This document shows positions 56,804 to 64,000 of a stretch of 64,000 nt of DNA, piece by piece. The notes under the pieces were generated by a model that was given only the letters and a program-made list of their open reading frames with translations, made no database searches and had not been told where the DNA came from. The stretch comes from Celeribacter ethanolicus. Its GTDB lineage: Bacteria > Pseudomonadota > Alphaproteobacteria > Rhodobacterales > Rhodobacteraceae. The position numbers and the translations under genes were made by a program. The stretch lies in NCBI RefSeq assembly GCF_001550095.1, contig NZ_LRUC01000004.1, forward strand, positions 62,001 to 126,000, given 5' to 3'. Each line of letters opens with the position of its first letter. Positions within the stretch are counted from its first letter, which is position 1.

Positions 56804-58600
56804 TTACTGCGCCGCGACTTCGGCCAGAAGCGGCGTGATCAGCCGCACCGCGGCACGGCGATTGCTGCGGTCGGCCTCAATGGTCTGGACCTTGAGATAG
56901 CGCTCGCCATAGCCTTGCACGACCATGTTTTCCGGCGGCACGTCGAAATATTCGGTCAGTGCGAGGGCCAGACTTTCCGCACGACGGTCCGACAGCGCCA
57001 GGTTCATCGTCGCAGGCCCGACCGCATCGGTGTGCCCTTCGACCAGAAACACCTCACGCGGGTTGGCGGCAATCGCCTCACGCATCGCCCGCCCCAGAGC
57101 CGCAAGCTCCTCGGCCTCAGTGGGCGAGATCGCCGCGGAGCCGGTGGCGAAGGTCACATTGGTCAGTTCGATCTCCGGCGCCAGCTCGCGCACCGCGCGG
57201 ATCGAACGGATCTGGTTCAGGGAAAAGCGACGGTTCAGCGCCTCGTTCTCCATCTGACTGGCGGCAAGGGCCGCGCGCAGGGCGTCTTCGTCTTGCGTGT
57301 AAGTCACTGTCTTCTGAGACGGCGACGGCAGAGCCGTCACATCGACCGCCTCAATGGCCTGCGTGTCATCGAACAGCACAACGCGCGTGCCATCGACAAG
57401 CACACGTTCGCGACGCAACACCCGACCGTCGGCGGAGCGAATCGTCACCACCTCGCTGCCGTCTTCACGATTCAGCGTGGTCCGGGTCGAGCCGTCGGTG
57501 AAGCTCTCCGTGGTCACCTGGGAACCGGGTTGGCGCAACAGGGCGTCGTCATTCTTGAGCACGCGCAACTGGCCGTCGCGCTCAACAATCACCCGGTCAC
57601 CGGTATTGGCCACCACCTGATCGTCATCGGCGAGCACATTGCCGATGACGGCGGCGCCCACGGCCCCGATCAGGAATTTCTCGAGATTGGACAGACCCTC
57701 GTCGTCCTTCTCACTCTGCGCCGTGGCCCGGTTGGCGAATTCCTCGTTCGAGGCCCGCGTGGTTTCGCGCGTTACGGTCTCGGTCTCGACCTCAATCTCC
57801 TGTCCGGTCTCGGCCGAAGCCGCTGCCGCCGGGGCCGCCTGCGTCTCTTCCTCAGCCGCCTGCGCCGCCTCTTCCTCGGCCTGCGCCTTGAGCACCTCCT
57901 CGGTCATCTCGACGGCCTGGGCCTCACCTGCATCGGTCGGGACGAAAATTCCTTCGGCCTCATCGGGGATCTGCGGCTTGACCTCCGCATCGGACATCTC
58001 GCCCCTGACCGGATTATCCGCCATCGGCGCCATCTCCTCATTCGTGACTTCCAAGGTCTCGTTCGGTTCCATCGGCTGCACCGTCACATCACCGCCCATA
58101 TCACCGCCCGTCTCAGCCTCTTCCGACGCAAGCGCCTCTTCCAGCATCTGGGTCGGGTCACTCTCGGTCACATCCGGCACAACCGTCCCCATTTCCGGCA
58201 CCGTTTCCGTGGTCGCTTCAGAAGCTTCCGTCGTTGCCTCCTCCCCAGCGGCAGGCATGTCCTCCGCCAGTTGATCGGCCAGGATGTCTTCCTCGACCAC
58301 CTCCTGATGTTCGAGATCGGCGGTGGCCTCTTCCCCCACGGTCGCGGGAGCGGTTTCCACCTCCTCGCGCGGCGCAGCAATGCCAAGCGCCTCATAGGCT
58401 TCGACGGCACTGACGACACGGCCGTCCTTCAGCAGCACCGTTCCCTCTTCGGTCATGCAGGGCGGCTGAATGTCGCTGCAACTCTCCAGCACCATGTTCT
58501 CCTCCACCGCCTGCGCGTCCTGTGCCAGAGCGGGTGTCCCCAGCCCGAGACCGATGAGGCCGAAACCGGTGGCGGCCGTGCTCATAATCATGCGTTTCAT
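56804..58600 (-). CDS. Acidic OmpA-family outer-membrane/periplasmic protein
   Basis: 598 residues. A signal peptide (MKRMIMSTAATGFGLIGLGL ... ALAQD) is followed by a small Cys-pair segment (ESCSDIQPPCMTEEG), then about 200 residues of Glu/Ala/Thr-rich low complexity (for example EEATTEASEATTETVPEMGT). A short hydrophobic stretch follows (LEKFLIGAVGAAVIGNVLAD), then a beta-rich part (DRVIVERDGQLRVLKNDDAL), and finally an OmpA domain (about 470-590) with EVFLVEGHTDAVGPATMNLA and RSNRRAAVRLI, binding peptidoglycan. The acidic spacer probably spans the periplasm. Divergent from mipZ. Confidence 0.85.
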   Translation of the reverse strand: MKRMIMSTAATGFGLIGLGLGTPALAQDAQAVEENMVLESCSDIQPPCMTEEGTVLLKDGRVVSAVEAYEALGIAAPREEVETAPATVGEEATADLEHQEVVEEDILADQLAEDMPAAGEEATTEASEATTETVPEMGTVVPDVTESDPTQMLEEALASEEAETGGDMGGDVTVQPMEPNETLEVTNEEMAPMADNPVRGEMSDAEVKPQIPDEAEGIFVPTDAGEAQAVEMTEEVLKAQAEEEAAQAAEEETQAAPAAAASAETGQEIEVETETVTRETTRASNEEFANRATAQSEKDDEGLSNLEKFLIGAVGAAVIGNVLADDDQVVANTGDRVIVERDGQLRVLKNDDALLRQPGSQVTTESFTDGSTRTTLNREDGSEVVTIRSADGRVLRRERVLVDGTRVVLFDDTQAIEAVDVTALPSPSQKTVTYTQDEDALRAALAASQMENEALNRRFSLNQIRSIRAVRELAPEIELTNVTFATGSAAISPTEAEELAALGRAMREAIAANPREVFLVEGHTDAVGPATMNLALSDRRAESLALALTEYFDVPPENMVVQGYGERYLKVQTIEADRSNRRAAVRLITPLLAEVAAQ

Positions 58601-58825
58601 ATGTCTTCTCCCAGAGTGATGCGGCCCCTGGAGGTCCGCACATGTCCCGTCTCAACGCATGAAACCGCAAATTCGTTTCCATATCCGCGTCGCAACACTG
58701 CGGAACGGATCGCGAAAACCGGGCGAAACGCTCTTGCACGGCAGCCAAAAACATCGTCATACAAGGTCTCAAAGAGACAACACACGCAGCGCAAAAGCGC
58801 GCGGACAGAACGGGAAATTGGGAAC

Positions 58826-59638
58826 GTGGCGCATATCATTATCGTCGGCAACGAGAAGGGCGGAGCGGGAAAATCGACCGTTTCCATGCATGTGGCGACG
58901 GCTTTGGCGCGGCTGGGCCACCGGGTCGGCGCTCTGGATCTCGATCTGCGGCAAAAGACCTTTGCCCGCTATCTGGAAAACCGCCTGAGCTATTGCCTGC
59001 GCGACGGGATCGAACTTCCAACGCCGGACTACCGCGACCTTCCCCAGGTAGATGCCGACGATCTGGCCGAGGGCGAAAACATCTACGACCGGCGCCTGTC
59101 CATGGCCGTCGCGGGGCTGGAAGAAACCTGCGATTTCATCCTGATCGACTGCCCCGGCTCCCACACGCGCCTCTCGCAGGTGGCGCATACGCTCGCCGAT
59201 ACGCTGATCACCCCGATGAACGACAGCTTCATCGACTTCGATCTTCTGGCCCGCGTCGATCCGGACAGCAACAAGATCCTCGGCCCCTCAGTCTATTCGG
59301 AAATGGTCTGGAACGCCCGGCAATTGCGGGCGCAGGCCGGGCTCAAGCCCATCGACTGGGTGGTTCTGCGCAACCGTCTCGGCGCGCAGCAGATGCACAA
59401 CAAGAAAAAGATCGGCGATGCGTTGGGCGAGCTGTCGAAACGCATCGGGTTTCGCGTTGCTCCCGGGTTTTCCGAACGGGTGATCTTCCGGGAACTGTTT
59501 CCGCGCGGGCTGACGCTTTTGGATCTCAAGGACATCGGCGTCAAATCCGCGATGAACATTTCCAATGTCGCCGCCCGTCAGGAATTGCGCGACCTGATGA
59601 AAGAGCTGAACCTGCCCGGCGTCGCGGTCGATTTCTGA
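58826..59638 (+). CDS. mipZ: Division-plane positioning ATPase MipZ
   Basis: 270 residues of the ParA/MinD group. IIIVGNEKGGAGKSTVSMHV is the deviant Walker A (signature Lys11, catalytic Lys16), LDLDLRQKTFARYLENR is the MipZ-specific segment with DxxQ/R-K-T, and FILIDCPGSHTRLSQVAHTL is Walker B. PMNDSFIDFDLLARVDPDSN and VLRNRLGAQQMHNKKKIGDA are also MipZ-like. It binds ParB at the chromosome poles and inhibits FtsZ there, directing division to midcell. The start is a GTG with GGGA close before it. Divergent from the OmpA-family gene. Confidence 0.92.
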   Translation: MAHIIIVGNEKGGAGKSTVSMHVATALARLGHRVGALDLDLRQKTFARYLENRLSYCLRDGIELPTPDYRDLPQVDADDLAEGENIYDRRLSMAVAGLEETCDFILIDCPGSHTRLSQVAHTLADTLITPMNDSFIDFDLLARVDPDSNKILGPSVYSEMVWNARQLRAQAGLKPIDWVVLRNRLGAQQMHNKKKIGDALGELSKRIGFRVAPGFSERVIFRELFPRGLTLLDLKDIGVKSAMNISNVAARQELRDLMKELNLPGVAVDF

Positions 59639-59652
59639 TCGCGCATCAGGCC

Positions 59653-59925
59653 TCAGCCCATCCGATCCAGACGGCGCAGAAACGCATCGCCTTTCTGACG
59701 CGTCACCATGTGGCGCTCCCCTGGCACACTGCGGGAGACGGTCTCGGCGAGCGGCGAGCGGCTGGGCGCATTGTGCTCCGCCCGGCCACGATGCTGCCAG
59801 ATCAACAGGGCAACGGCCAAAATCATCAGACCAAGCCCAACGGCCATGAGCGTGACCTGTGCGCTGGCGTCAAATCCGATCGGCACTTGCCCGAACAGCG
59901 CCTTCACCTGCATGACGATGTCCAT
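59653..59925 (-). CDS. Small membrane protein, unknown function
   Basis: 90 residues. A membrane helix (VTLMAVGLGLMILAVALLIW, about 24-43) is followed by a basic cytoplasmic tail (QHRGRAEHNAPSRSPLAETV, ending AFLRRLDRMG). The N-terminus MDIVMQVKALFGQVPIGFDA is probably extracytoplasmic. No family recognised. It is convergent with mipZ, 14 bases apart. AAGATCTTGCG-like text precedes the ATG (GGAGATCTTGCG), giving a reasonable ribosome-binding site. Confidence 0.6.
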   Translation of the reverse strand: MDIVMQVKALFGQVPIGFDASAQVTLMAVGLGLMILAVALLIWQHRGRAEHNAPSRSPLAETVSRSVPGERHMVTRQKGDAFLRRLDRMG

Positions 59926-60036
59926 CGCAAGATCTCCACAATCCTCCGGTTAACCGCGACTGTCCCCCGAAAAGGGGCAGAATTCCGGCCAGCCTGTGGT
60001 CAAAACTGTGGAATTTCGTGATGCTCGCAAGACAGG

Positions 60037-60990
60037 TTAACCTGACCGCGCCCGCCAGAGCGCCCCGGCCCGTTCTACGGGGTCGGTTTCCCCTAAAGTC
60101 TCCAGTGCTAAGGACGCCGTGGCCAGCACGATCGCCTCCGCAAAAGGATCGTCGAGCGCCCCGCCCCAAAGGGCCGTGAGGCGGGAGAGATCGGTTTCGC
60201 CATCGTTGAGCCTGCGCGTATCCTCATGAGCCGGGGGCACAAACCCGTCCCAGCGCGCGCCCTCTCGCAGGCCAAACACCTGAACATCCTTCGACGGATT
60301 GCGCTCGAACTCGCCGCCGCCGCCTTTGATCACCGACAGGGATTTCAGGCCCAAAAGCGCCGAGGCATCCGCCTGCAATTCCCGATACGGCGGGTGAAAC
60401 ACTCCCTGAACCGAGGCCCCTGCCCCGCCCGGATTGAGCATCCGAGCCACGGTATTGAGACAGGAGCGAAGGCCGAAAACCGCGCGCAGTTGCAAGAGGT
60501 GCAGAAGCTCCGGCGAAAAATTCTCAAGCGGCAGATAGGCGATGCCTTCTGTCGCCATGACCTCGCGCGCGTGATCCGGACTGTCGCAGGAGGTGATCCC
60601 CGCACAGGGCATCCCTTCGCGCACCAGATGGCCGCTTTCGCCCAGCCCGTTCCAGCCATGCATCAGGACCTTATACCCGCCCTCGGCCACAAGCCGCGCG
60701 GACAAGAGGAACCACGGCAAGCCCCGCGTGCGGCCCGCCGCATAGGACGGCCAATCGAGATCGGGCATGGGCACGGCCACAAGCGTATCGCGCAGCGCAC
60801 GGGTAAATCCCGCGATCTCCTCAGGCACTTCGCCCTTCATCCGCATCAGCATCAGCATCGCACCGACGCTTTCGGGCGCGGCCTCGCCCCGGAGCACACG
60901 CGCCATCGCCTCATGCGCCTCGTCATAGCTCAGGGATCGGGACCGGCCCGGGCCACGACCCAGAATCCGAACGAATTCGGCAATGCTCAT
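60037..60990 (-). CDS. TrpD2/YbiB-like protein (anthranilate phosphoribosyltransferase fold)
   Basis: 317 residues with the TrpD fold: LSYDEAHEAMARVLRGEAAP, ESVGAMLMLMRMKGEVPEEI, ARMLNPGGAGASVQGVFHPP. The PRPP-binding motif of true TrpD (GTGGDxxxxxNIST) is lost, here replaced by YAAGRTRGLPWFLLSARLVA. So it belongs to the TrpD2/YbiB group, described as a nucleic-acid-binding dimer rather than a transferase. It starts 16 bases after nasA on the same strand, a neighbourhood common in Rhodobacterales nitrate clusters; what it does there is unknown. Confidence 0.82.
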   Translation of the reverse strand: MSIAEFVRILGRGPGRSRSLSYDEAHEAMARVLRGEAAPESVGAMLMLMRMKGEVPEEIAGFTRALRDTLVAVPMPDLDWPSYAAGRTRGLPWFLLSARLVAEGGYKVLMHGWNGLGESGHLVREGMPCAGITSCDSPDHAREVMATEGIAYLPLENFSPELLHLLQLRAVFGLRSCLNTVARMLNPGGAGASVQGVFHPPYRELQADASALLGLKSLSVIKGGGGEFERNPSKDVQVFGLREGARWDGFVPPAHEDTRRLNDGETDLSRLTALWGGALDDPFAEAIVLATASLALETLGETDPVERAGALWRARSG

Positions 60991-61006
60991 CGGGTGTCCC
61001 CTCGGT

Positions 61007-63643
61007 TTACTCTGCGGCTGCGCGGCCCTTGATCCGTTCGATCAGCGCCTTGATCTCGGGTCGACAGGAGCCACAATTCGTGCCCGCCTGCAGCGCCTCG
61101 CCAATCGCTTCGACCGTCATCAATCCGCGTGTTTCAATCGCGGACAGAATAGTGTTCACGCCCACATTGAAGCAAGAGCAGAGCACGGGCCCCGGATCGG
61201 GTTGATCGGCGGGGGATTTGCCCGAGAGCACCATCGGCGCCTCCTGTCCCGGCAGATGGGTCAGGTAATCGCGCATCACGGCAACCGGTTGGCACGACAC
61301 GAAAAGCGCGGCTTGCAGCGCGCCGTCCTTGTGAAAGGCGATGCGCGCGGTGCCTTTGGCCGGGTCGAGCATGGTCTGGACAACCGCATCGGCCAGATCG
61401 AAGAGCTGGCGTGCCGCCTCAACCCAATCTTCGGGCGTCTCGCGCCCCGCCAGTTCCATGCGATAGCCCGCGTAGGTTTTGGCCTGCGCCCAATACTCCG
61501 CATCGGCTTTCACCGGGGCTTGCGAAATCGCAAAACCATACCACGCCGCCTCAAACGGTTTGATCTGCGCCACCGCAGCCTTGCTTTCCGGCTGACCGGA
61601 GACCGGATCCGTCACCGCGGCCACAAGCGCGTCGATTCGTGCGGCGGGGGCGTTTTCGCCGGTCCAGTGCATCGGCGCGAAAATCTCGCCAGGGGCGATC
61701 CGGTCGGTGATCATGGCGCGCAGGATCGCCTTGCCATTGGGCGATGTGACCTCAACGAGAGAGGTCGGACCAATGCCACGGGCGCGGGCATCGTCCGGGT
61801 GAATCTCGATGAACGGCTCGCCCAGATGGGCATTGAGGCGCGGTGCGCGGGCGGTGCGGGTCATGGTGTGCCACTGATCGCGGACCCGACCGGTGTTCAG
61901 CCGGAACGGATAGCGCGGTTCGGTTTTCGCCACGGGGGGCTTCCACGACACGGCCAGCATCCGGGCCTTGCCATCGGGGGTATAGAATTTGCCATCGGCA
62001 AAGAAACGACCGCCCTGTTTGCCATCGGAGACCGGCCAGCGGGTCGGCGCGAGCGCGTCATACTCGGCGTCCGACAGGTCCTTGAGACCGGAGATGTCGA
62101 AATCCTTGCCAAAGCCACCGGCAATGCCGGACAGGGCGGCATATTCGCGGAAAATCTCGGCGGGGTTCTCGTAATCGAAGGCCGCGCCATAGCCCATCAG
62201 ACGCCCGACCTCGGCCAATTGCCACCAGTCGGGGCGCGCCTCGCCCGGCGCGGGCAGGACGATGCGTTGTCGCGAAATGATGCGGTCGGAATTAGTCACC
62301 GTGCCGCTTTTCTCGCCCCAGCCGGTGGCGGGCAATAGCACATGGGCAAGGCGCGCCGTATCGGTCGCCTCGGTGATGTCGGAGACCACGACAAACTCGC
62401 AGCCCGCAATGGCCTCGCGCACCTTATCGGCGTCCGGCATGGATACGGCGGGGTTGGTATGAAGGATCCACAGCGCCTTGATCTTGCCCTCGCCCACGGC
62501 GCGGAACATGTCGACGGCTTTGAGACCGGCCTGTTCCGGGATGACCGGGGCGGACCAGAAATCACCCACGGCCTTGCGATGGTCGCCATTCTCGATGTCG
62601 AGATGGCAGGCGAGCATATTGGCAAGCCCGCCGACCTCGCGCCCGCCCATGGCGTTGGGCTGACCGGTGACGGAAAACGGCCCAAGCCCGGCGCGCCCGA
62701 TGCGACCCGTGGCGAGGTGGCAATTGATGATCGCGTTGACCTTGTCGGTGCCGGAGGAGGATTGGTTGACGCCTTGGGAAAAGATCGTCACGACCTTTTC
62801 CGTACCGCACCAAAGCGCATAGAACTCAGCCAGCAGATCGTCCGACAGGCCCGTCACGGAGAGATCGTCGGCCTTGGCGGCTTCGATGGCCTCATCGAGA
62901 CCCGTGACATGTTCGGCGAACTCCCGGTCGATCAGGCCACGCTTTTCGATCTCAGCCAAAAGCCCGTTGAACAGCGCTACATCGGCCCCCGGTTTCACCG
63001 GCAGATGCAGGTCCGCCAGATCGCAGGAGGCGGTGCGGCGCGGGTCGATGACGACGAGCTTTTGCTCCGGGCGTTTCTTGCGATTGGCCAGAATGCGTTG
63101 ATAAAGCACCGGGTGGCACCATGCGAGGTTCGACCCGGTGAGCACGATCAGATCGGCCTCACCAAGGTCCTCATAGGTACCGGGAACCGTGTCGGTGCCA
63201 AAGGCGCGTTTGTGTCCGGCCACAGTCGAGGCCATGCAGAGGCGCGAATTCGTGTCGATATTGGCCGAGCCGATGAAGCCTTTCATCAGCTTGTTGGCGA
63301 CATAATAATCCTCGGTCAGGAGCTGGCCGGAGACGTAAAAGGCCACGCTGTCGGGGCCATGTTCGGCGATGGCTTCGGAGAACTTGCGCGCCACAAGGCC
63401 CAACGCGCTGTCCCAATCCGTGTCCTCGCCATGGACGCGCGGGGCCAGAAGCCGCCCGTCGAGCGAGACGGTTTCTCCCAGCGCCGTACCCTTGGAACAA
63501 AGACGCCCGAAATTCGCCGGGTGGCTTTTGTCGCCGCGCACATCGAGGCCGCCCTGCCCGTCCGGGCCCAGAACGACACCGCACCCGACCCCGCAATAGG
63601 GGCAGGTCGAGCGGATCGCACAGCTGGAGTTCGGAGCTTTCAT
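61007..63643 (-). CDS. nasA: Assimilatory nitrate reductase catalytic subunit (molybdopterin enzyme)
   Basis: 878 residues. The N-terminal CPYCGVGCGVVLG ... FGRLCSKG holds a [4Fe-4S] cluster, followed by bis-MGD binding (VLTGSNLAWCHPVLYQRILA, VVIDPRRTASCDLADLHLPV, NTGRVRDQWHTMTRTARAPR). The final 70 residues are a BFD-like [2Fe-2S] domain (PVLCSCFNVGVNTI ... AGTNCGSCRPEI) that receives electrons from a flavoprotein. It reduces nitrate to nitrite in the cytoplasm; no signal peptide is present, in agreement with an assimilatory role. Its ATG overlaps the stop of a NirB-like flavoprotein gene (ATGA), the likely electron donor. Confidence 0.95.
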   Translation of the reverse strand: MKAPNSSCAIRSTCPYCGVGCGVVLGPDGQGGLDVRGDKSHPANFGRLCSKGTALGETVSLDGRLLAPRVHGEDTDWDSALGLVARKFSEAIAEHGPDSVAFYVSGQLLTEDYYVANKLMKGFIGSANIDTNSRLCMASTVAGHKRAFGTDTVPGTYEDLGEADLIVLTGSNLAWCHPVLYQRILANRKKRPEQKLVVIDPRRTASCDLADLHLPVKPGADVALFNGLLAEIEKRGLIDREFAEHVTGLDEAIEAAKADDLSVTGLSDDLLAEFYALWCGTEKVVTIFSQGVNQSSSGTDKVNAIINCHLATGRIGRAGLGPFSVTGQPNAMGGREVGGLANMLACHLDIENGDHRKAVGDFWSAPVIPEQAGLKAVDMFRAVGEGKIKALWILHTNPAVSMPDADKVREAIAGCEFVVVSDITEATDTARLAHVLLPATGWGEKSGTVTNSDRIISRQRIVLPAPGEARPDWWQLAEVGRLMGYGAAFDYENPAEIFREYAALSGIAGGFGKDFDISGLKDLSDAEYDALAPTRWPVSDGKQGGRFFADGKFYTPDGKARMLAVSWKPPVAKTEPRYPFRLNTGRVRDQWHTMTRTARAPRLNAHLGEPFIEIHPDDARARGIGPTSLVEVTSPNGKAILRAMITDRIAPGEIFAPMHWTGENAPAARIDALVAAVTDPVSGQPESKAAVAQIKPFEAAWYGFAISQAPVKADAEYWAQAKTYAGYRMELAGRETPEDWVEAARQLFDLADAVVQTMLDPAKGTARIAFHKDGALQAALFVSCQPVAVMRDYLTHLPGQEAPMVLSGKSPADQPDPGPVLCSCFNVGVNTILSAIETRGLMTVEAIGEALQAGTNCGSCRPEIKALIERIKGRAAAE

Positions 63644-64000
63644 CCCATCACCTCCAAAACCGGTGCCGCAGCCGTTTCCTGATAGGCCGGACCGAAAATC
63701 AGCATGTCGCGCATGTCGGAAATATCAACGCCGTCACGGATCAGGTTGAAGAACCAGCCGCCATCATCCGTATCGCCATACATCACCGTGCCCACGAGCC
63801 GCCCCTCCTCGATCACGAGGCGCTTGTAAATCGCGGCCTGCGGATCGGAATAGGTGATGCATTCGCGGCCCTGCGTCTCGCGGAAATCTCCGGCGGAGAA
63901 GAGATCGCAGCCGGTGACTTTGAGCTTGGTCGACACATCCTTGTTGACGAAGCTCGCGGGCAGATCGCGGAGCGTCTTGGCCAGCACCTTGGCCTGATCG
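63640..64000 (-). CDS. NirB-like NAD(P)/FAD-dependent oxidoreductase, C-terminal end (cut by window edge)
   Basis: The frame is open to the right edge; only the last 119 or so residues are seen. LRDLPASFVNKDVSTKLKVT, GCDLFSAGDFRETQ and AAIYKRLVIEEGRLVGTVMY, GDTDDGGWFFNLIRDGVDIS match the C-terminal part of the FAD/NAD-binding half of nitrite reductase NirB. The protein then stops where full NirB continues into the BFD and sirohaem domains, so this is a stand-alone reductase, probably feeding electrons to the [2Fe-2S] domain of NasA with which it is translationally coupled. If full-length NirB exists, it must be elsewhere. Confidence 0.8.
   Translation of the reverse strand, partial: DQAKVLAKTLRDLPASFVNKDVSTKLKVTGCDLFSAGDFRETQGRECITYSDPQAAIYKRLVIEEGRLVGTVMYGDTDDGGWFFNLIRDGVDISDMRDMLIFGPAYQETAAAPVLEVMG

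Noticed and set aside
56915-58825. 637-codon N-terminal extension of mipZ
   Set aside because: It lies antisense to the OmpA-family gene, and the MipZ fold starts exactly at the GTG at 58826.
1-64000. CRISPR arrays, tRNA/rRNA genes, transposases, phage genes
   Set aside because: Looked for on both strands; no regular spacer-repeat array, T-loop-like tRNA ends or mobile-element proteins were found.

Overview
The window is high-GC, gene-dense DNA from an alphaproteobacterium, most likely a Rhodobacteraceae (Roseobacter-group) member. This rests on gene content and order rather than a marker-gene comparison. The F0 ATP synthase operon (atpI-B-E-b'-b) stands apart from any F1 genes, as in that family. 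The ffh - GNAT - chorismate mutase - rpsP - bluB - rimM - trmD - rplS - rpmE series, the MipZ division-site ATPase, the long-form deoC followed by a two-domain ALDH16-type dehydrogenase, the DUF1285/MoxR/DUF58/DUF4159 block, and the glcDEF genes point the same way. It looks like ordinary chromosome: I saw no tRNA or rRNA gene, CRISPR array, transposase, integrase or phage gene.

Layout. 1-4.1 kb: end of an AraC-type regulator, then deoC and an ALDH16-like aldehyde dehydrogenase (deoxyribose-5-phosphate to glyceraldehyde-3-phosphate plus acetaldehyde, then acetate). 4.1-11.5 kb: membrane and envelope genes, a PLP aminotransferase, a large secreted beta-propeller/phytase-esterase-like protein, Hsp20 and a trypsin-like protease. 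11.5-15.4 kb: glycolate oxidase glcD-glcE-glcF with overlapping start and stop codons and a candidate operator. 15.4-23.6 kb: DUF599 and DoxX membrane proteins, then a translationally coupled MoxR-DUF58-DUF4159-glutamine-amidotransferase-like operon. 23.7-32 kb: DUF1285, hydroxypyruvate isomerase family, CDF metal exporter, small secreted and membrane proteins, a sulfotransferase divergent from a GT14-type glycosyltransferase, a HIT protein, a lone ABC ATPase, a zinc-finger protein and a globin-like protein. 32-40.7 kb: polA, an adenosine-kinase-like PfkB enzyme, nth, a Hint-domain protein, an AraC-OGT fusion, an OmpA lipoprotein, a GntR regulator, a minimal LuxR-type HTH protein and a tiny membrane protein. 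40.7-43.5 kb: F0 ATP synthase. 43.6-47.6 kb: ArsR regulator, a 22-residue membrane peptide, universal stress protein, EamA exporter, LysR regulator, glycosyltransferase. 47.7-56.8 kb: the translation and protein-targeting cluster, interrupted by two tandem sulfotransferase-like paralogues (between rimM and trmD) and an acyltransferase (between trmD and rplS). 56.8-60 kb: an acidic OmpA-family protein divergent from mipZ. 60-64 kb: a TrpD2-like protein, assimilatory nitrate reductase nasA and the end of a NirB-like flavoprotein.

Beyond the genes, the window holds two dispersed repeat families. One has the core GAGTATTT (seven copies): one copy forms the first codons of glcE, and two form a terminator behind polA. 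The other is an array of four CCGAC boxes at exactly 11-bp spacing, present twice (16.2 kb and 50.05 kb). Other non-coding signals are a hairpin that would hide the ribosome-binding site of the 22-residue peptide, a strong hairpin behind atpE, and a structured leader before ffh. I did not find one clear new multi-gene system. The 11-bp-phased CCGAC arrays, the repeat-derived glcE start and the peptide with its hairpin are the least explained signals.
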